From: VBOC01 sp964512655
Lineage (GTDB): Bacteria; Bacteroidota; Ignavibacteria; UBA10030; SZUA-254
Assembly: GCA_964512655.1 (NCBI GenBank)
Contig: CAZEJT010000012.1
Coordinates: forward strand, 17,131-81,130
DNA length: 64,000 nt
Direction: 5' to 3'
Within the stretch, counting starts at the first letter, position 1. Each line of letters opens with the position of its first letter. Under the pieces are notes generated by a model, which did no database searches, was not told where the DNA came from, and was given only the letters and a program-made list of their open reading frames with translations. Shown piece after piece: positions 60,630 to 64,000 of this stretch. The position numbers and the translations under genes are program-made.

Positions 60630-61672
60630 GCCGGCGCCTGGTCGATTTCCGCTGCGGTCTCGGCCGGGACCTGTTGAGCCACCCGACGCCAGGTCGATTC
60701 CACGAACGAGACAGCGAGCCGTAAGCTCCGTTCGTGCTCTTCAGGCACGGGCTGAAACTTCGCGAATTTAACCAGATCGGCGCGCGTAAGAAGTTCCCTT
60801 AGCGCTTCGCGCTCGTCTCCGGGAAGCGAACGAATCGGGCTTGAGCCAAGGATTTCCCCAGAGGTTGATTCGAGCGCCGCAAACAGGAAACGCCCTTCTA
60901 TATAGAGGCGGAGAATATCGGTAATTCCTGAATGATATTCCTTGATCTTTCCACGCTGCCAGAGCTTTTCGGATTCGAGAGACCTGAGCGCACTGAGAGC
61001 AACCTCATTCGCAGGCCTCGGCGGGGCTTGAGGGATCAGCGACTCTCCCCTCTTCCGCTTCTTCCTGATATAGATCAAGAGCCATATGAGTCCGCCGATA
61101 GCCACCGCGCCGATGATATAGGGGAGGAAATCCGCAAGCGTAAGGGGAAGCGAGAGGGGCGGCTTGACGTCCTTGATCTCCTGCGATGTGTCCACCTGCA
61201 TGCCGTGGACGACGACGACCACGGGGGGAGTGTCCATTGCATGCTTTGTGGTGTCGCCGGCGTTCATATACTGCACGGTCAGGGGCGGTACGATGTGCAT
61301 CCCTGAATCGAATGCCGTCAGCACGAATGTGGCCGATTCGAGCATGCTTCCATTCGATGACTTTTTCACCGGAGGATCCCGCCTCACCACCTCAAACCCG
61401 TTGAGCGAGTCCGGGAGCGAGGGGAAGATAACGGTGGAATTCCCGTGGTGCTCTACCTCTATATGATAGGGGAGCCAGTCGCCTATGAGAATGGAATTGG
61501 AATCGACCCGCGCGGAAACGTGGACGCTCTGGGCGTGAGAAGCGGCAGGGGCAGAGAGTAAGCCGGCGCACACTGCCGCGAGGGCGAATAACGCAGGCCG
61601 CTTTGAAGGAAACGCCTGCTGAAGCCCTCGCCTGCCGGTTACCGCCGGGCCGATACGCAACGGGATCACCAT
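60626..61672 (-). CDS. Bat-operon membrane protein, BatD-C-terminal/DUF4381-like
   Basis: This protein has 348 residues. After a hydrophobic N-terminal segment (about 28-45, ending SHAQ) comes a beta-rich periplasmic domain (about 50-165, starting VHVSARVDSNSILIGD), a membrane segment (about 183-203, FLPYIIGAVAIGGLIWLLI) and a cytoplasmic helical domain (about 225-345). It resembles a short BatD and sits where many bacteria have a DUF4381-type gene between DUF58 and BatA. The start is ATG 61672 or GTG 61669; both overlap the DUF58 stop. Its exact role is not known. Confidence 0.8.
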   Translation of the reverse strand: MVIPLRIGPAVTGRRGLQQAFPSKRPALFALAAVCAGLLSAPAASHAQSVHVSARVDSNSILIGDWLPYHIEVEHHGNSTVIFPSLPDSLNGFEVVRRDPPVKKSSNGSMLESATFVLTAFDSGMHIVPPLTVQYMNAGDTTKHAMDTPPVVVVVHGMQVDTSQEIKDVKPPLSLPLTLADFLPYIIGAVAIGGLIWLLIYIRKKRKRGESLIPQAPPRPANEVALSALRSLESEKLWQRGKIKEYHSGITDILRLYIEGRFLFAALESTSGEILGSSPIRSLPGDEREALRELLTRADLVKFAKFQPVPEEHERSLRLAVSFVESTWRRVAQQVPAETAAEIDQAPA

Positions 61673-62541
61673 CGGCGCTCCCTGAGCCTGAAAAAGGCCA
61701 CGAGGGGATTGATGTAGGATTTGTCGATCCGGATATCGATGGCATCCATCCCGCACCGCCGGAAGAGCTTCGTCCGTTCTGCCGCCTTGTCCTGCCACCA
61801 GCGGGCGTACCTGTCGCGCACTCTCCGGTCGGATGCATCGACCCACACCGTTTCCCTCGTCTCCGCGTCCATGACGCGCATCAGTCCCACGGGGGCAAGA
61901 TCCCCCTCCCGCGGGTCGTAAAGGCGCACCCCGATCAGGTCGTGCTTCTTCGAGGCGATCTTCAGGGCGTCGTCGTAGCCCTCGTCGAGAAAATCGGAGA
62001 CCAGGAATGCGATACTCCGTTTCTTGATTGCGCTCGTGAGATACCGGAGACCCTCTGTGATGCTCGTACCGCGGTTCGCGGGCTGAAAATCGAGCACCTC
62101 CCTGACGATGCGGAGCGTGTGCGTCCGGCCTTTCTTCGGCGGGATGAACTTCTCTACCACGTTGCTGAAGAAGATGACGCCTACCTTGTCGTTGTTCTGC
62201 AGGGCGGAGAAGGCGAGGACTGCGCAGAGCTCCGCGGCGATCTCCCGCTTCATCTGGTTGACGGTCCCGAACTCCTCCGATCCGCTCACGTCGACGACGA
62301 GCATGACAGTCAGCTCTCGCTCTTCTTCGAAGATCTTAACAAAAGGGTGGTTGAAGCGGGCGGAGACGTTCCAGTCGATCGTTCGGATGTCGTCTCCGAA
62401 CTGGTATTCACGGACCTCGCTGAAGGCCATGCCGCGGCCTTTGAAGACGCTGTGGTACTCGCCTGAAAAGATCTGATTCACCAGACCCTTCGTGCGGATC
62501 TCGATCTTGCGTACTTTCTTGAGGAGTTCAGCGGTTTCCAC
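61666..62541 (-). CDS. DUF58 domain protein
   Basis: The protein has 291 residues. The DUF58 core GDDIRTIDWNVSAR (49-62) is followed by a VWA-like fold with VVDVSGS (82-88) and, later, SDFLDEG. DUF58 proteins regularly pair with MoxR ATPases and VWA proteins, and are thought to be clients or adaptors of MoxR. The start is GTG at 62541. It lies between the MoxR gene and the BatD-like gene. Confidence 0.92.
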   Translation of the reverse strand: METAELLKKVRKIEIRTKGLVNQIFSGEYHSVFKGRGMAFSEVREYQFGDDIRTIDWNVSARFNHPFVKIFEEERELTVMLVVDVSGSEEFGTVNQMKREIAAELCAVLAFSALQNNDKVGVIFFSNVVEKFIPPKKGRTHTLRIVREVLDFQPANRGTSITEGLRYLTSAIKKRSIAFLVSDFLDEGYDDALKIASKKHDLIGVRLYDPREGDLAPVGLMRVMDAETRETVWVDASDRRVRDRYARWWQDKAAERTKLFRRCGMDAIDIRIDKSYINPLVAFFRLRERRW

Positions 62542-62579
62542 GGTTCATTGCGCTCTGCGGCAGCGTCTTCGGCTCCGGC

Positions 62580-63566
62580 TTACGGAACTTCGATCCCGTT
62601 CAGGATATCGTCGACGATGTGCTCCGAGGTGACGTTTTCGGCTTCCGCCTCGTACGTTACGGCGATGCGGTGCCGGAGGACGTCGTGGCAGACTGCGCGG
62701 ACGTCCTCAGGTATGACGTAGCCGCGCCGCTTGATGAAGGCGAACGCCTTTGACGCGAGGGCAAGGTTGATGGTGGCGCGGGGAGACGCCCCGTAGTTGA
62801 TGAGCGAAGAGAGCTTCTCCATCTTGAATTCCGCGGGCCGGCGAGTGGCAAGAACGATGTCGAGAATATAGCGCTCGATCTTCTCGTCCATGTAGACCTC
62901 CTGCACGGCGGAGCGGGCCTTGAGGATGTCCGAAGGGCTGACAGCTGCCCTTACCTCCGGGCCGCTGTTCGTGATGTTCTGCCGCATGATGAGCCGTTCT
63001 TCCTCGCGGTTCGGATAATCGATCCTGATCTTAAGCATGAAACGGTCGACCTGGGCTTCGGGGAGAGGGTACGTCCCTTCCTGCTCTATCGGATTCTGCG
63101 TGGCGAGAACCAGAAAAGGCTCTTCAAGCGCGAAGGTTTTGTCCCCGATCGTTACCTGTCGTTCCTGCATCGCTTCCAGAAGCGCGCTCTGCACCTTCGC
63201 GGGAGCCCTGTTGATCTCGTCTGCCAGGATGAAGTTCGAGAAGATGGGGCCCTTGCGCACGGTGAACTCTCCGTTCTTCTGGTTGAAGATCATCGTGCCG
63301 ACCACATCTGCGGGGAGAAGATCGGGAGTGAACTGGATCCTCTGGAATCTGGCCTGAATGGCGGCGGCGAGGGTCTTTATCGAGAGGGTTTTTGCCAGCC
63401 CGGGGACGCCCTCGAGAAGGACGTGGCCGTTCGAGAGGAGCCCTATCAGGAGGCGTTCGATCATCGATTTCTGCCCCACGATGACCTTCCCGACCTCCAT
63501 CTGCAGAAGATCGACGAAGGCGCTTTCGCGCTGGATGCGTTCGTTGAGTGATTTTATGTCTGTCAT
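62580..63566 (-). CDS. MoxR-family AAA+ ATPase
   Basis: This is a 328-residue AAA+ ATPase with Walker A GVPGLAKT (53-60), Walker B ILADEINR (113-120) and sensor segment LATQNPIEQEGTYPLPEAQ-DRF. The C-terminal lid domain is complete. MoxR proteins are chaperone-like and act with VWA proteins to assemble or insert metal into complexes; here the VWA partners are BatA, BatB and the DUF58 protein encoded just downstream. It is the first gene of the Bat operon. Confidence 0.95.
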   Translation of the reverse strand: MTDIKSLNERIQRESAFVDLLQMEVGKVIVGQKSMIERLLIGLLSNGHVLLEGVPGLAKTLSIKTLAAAIQARFQRIQFTPDLLPADVVGTMIFNQKNGEFTVRKGPIFSNFILADEINRAPAKVQSALLEAMQERQVTIGDKTFALEEPFLVLATQNPIEQEGTYPLPEAQVDRFMLKIRIDYPNREEERLIMRQNITNSGPEVRAAVSPSDILKARSAVQEVYMDEKIERYILDIVLATRRPAEFKMEKLSSLINYGASPRATINLALASKAFAFIKRRGYVIPEDVRAVCHDVLRHRIAVTYEAEAENVTSEHIVDDILNGIEVP

Positions 63567-63761
63567 GCTCTATCCGTGATTTGGTCCCTGGGTATGCAAG
63601 AAAAGAACATTATTCGGCGGGCCTTCGTGCCCGCGAAGGTTACAAACTACTCGAATTTCGGGGGATGAGGATTCCCGTTGGCGGAATACATTCTTGACGG
63701 GAATTCCACCGCAAGCAAAATAAATTTAGCCGAAAGGGGGTAGAAAAACAAATTGCCGCGG

Positions 63762-64000
63762 CTACATTTTTTCGGGTGCGTCGATGCCGAGGATGGCGCA
63801 GCCGTTCGCGATGACGGTCTTCGCGGCCAGGCAGAGGGCAAGGCGCGAGGCGGTGAGGGCGGCGTCGGGAGTGACGACGCGGTGGACGTGATAGAAAGCG
63901 TGGAACGCCGCGGCGGTCTCCTGAAGGTACTCGGCGAGACGGTGCGGTTCGAAGGTGGATGCGCACGACTCCACCATGTCCGGGAATGAGACGAGAAGTT
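63762..64000 (-). CDS. argS: Arginyl-tRNA synthetase, C-terminal fragment (5' end beyond the window)
   Basis: The last 78 residues of ArgS are visible, ending at the TAG at 63762. LLVSFPDMVESCA followed by EPHRLAEYLQETAAAFHAFYH, LTASRLALCLAAKTVIANG and the final LGIDAPEKM match the helical DALR anticodon-binding domain of class I arginyl-tRNA synthetases, whose C terminus is typically a single Met. The frame is open to the right edge of the window, so the catalytic part lies outside. Confidence 0.93.
   Translation of the reverse strand, partial: LLVSFPDMVESCASTFEPHRLAEYLQETAAAFHAFYHVHRVVTPDAALTASRLALCLAAKTVIANGCAILGIDAPEKM

Noticed and set aside
63671..63704. Inverted repeat ATTCCCGT/ACGGGAAT behind argS as a terminator
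   Set aside because: The stem is short with an 18-base loop and no T-run follows on the minus strand.
1..64000. tRNA, rRNA, insertion sequences, prophage or toxin-antitoxin genes
   Set aside because: I looked in the intergenic spaces and at small frames and saw no cloverleaf, transposase, integrase or paired small genes that could be supported.

Overview
The window reads as a chromosomal segment of an FCB-group bacterium (Bacteroidota, Chlorobiota or Ignavibacteria type), probably GC-rich and possibly from a metagenome assembly. This is inferred from three things: several large secreted proteins ending in the NYPNPFNP type A sorting tail of the type IX secretion system (T9SS), a complete Bat (aerotolerance) operon, and canonical TTGACA/TATAAT-like promoters. 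Almost every gene is on the minus strand; tadA is the only confident plus-strand gene. I see no rRNA, tRNA, CRISPR array, insertion sequence or phage gene.

Reading from the left: (1) Positions 1-21130 hold four consecutive giant T9SS-exported surface proteins. The first three are paralogues built as signal peptide, beta-rich N-terminal module, a tandem array of about 74-residue divergent InlB B-like repeats (14, 11 and 8 copies), an IPT/TIG-like domain, an FN3-like domain and a sorting tail. The first is cut by the window edge. The second and third share a perfect 1,261-bp block exactly 4,000 bp apart. The fourth is a beta-strand repeat protein of about 2,400 residues that reuses the same modules. 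Promoters of very similar layout precede genes 2, 3 and 4. (2) At 21485-25343 a secreted PHP/CehA-like metallohydrolase with FN3 domains and a sorting tail diverges from tadA.

(3) From 25513 to 54922 runs a co-directional, mostly overlapping set of 24 genes. It opens behind a textbook promoter (TTGACA, 17 bp, TATATT) with rfbB, then carries a Wza-like exporter, a Wzz-like chain-length protein, a Wzx flippase, a Wzy-like polymerase, glycosyltransferases, a methyltransferase, an asparagine synthase-like amidotransferase, sugar epimerases, a T9SS-exported Asp-box protein, a priming sugar-phosphate transferase, a Wzi-like outer-membrane protein, a Dol-P-Man synthase-like enzyme and a GT2/degenerate transferase fusion. 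It then continues into accA, a thioesterase, a small Trm112-like protein, nadC, a second flippase, a DUF1385 protein and prfA. This is a Wzx/Wzy-type exopolysaccharide or O-antigen locus joined to housekeeping genes.

(4) From 55249 to 63566 is a tightly overlapping operon: MoxR ATPase, DUF58 protein, a BatD-like membrane protein, BatA, BatB, BatC (with a 13-glutamine tract), BatD and BatE. (5) The right edge holds the C-terminal part of argS. Intergenic spaces near 13.4-13.9, 21.2-21.5, 25.3-25.5 and 27.6-27.8 kb carry a family of REP-like palindromes related to GCCGGCTTTAGCCGGC.
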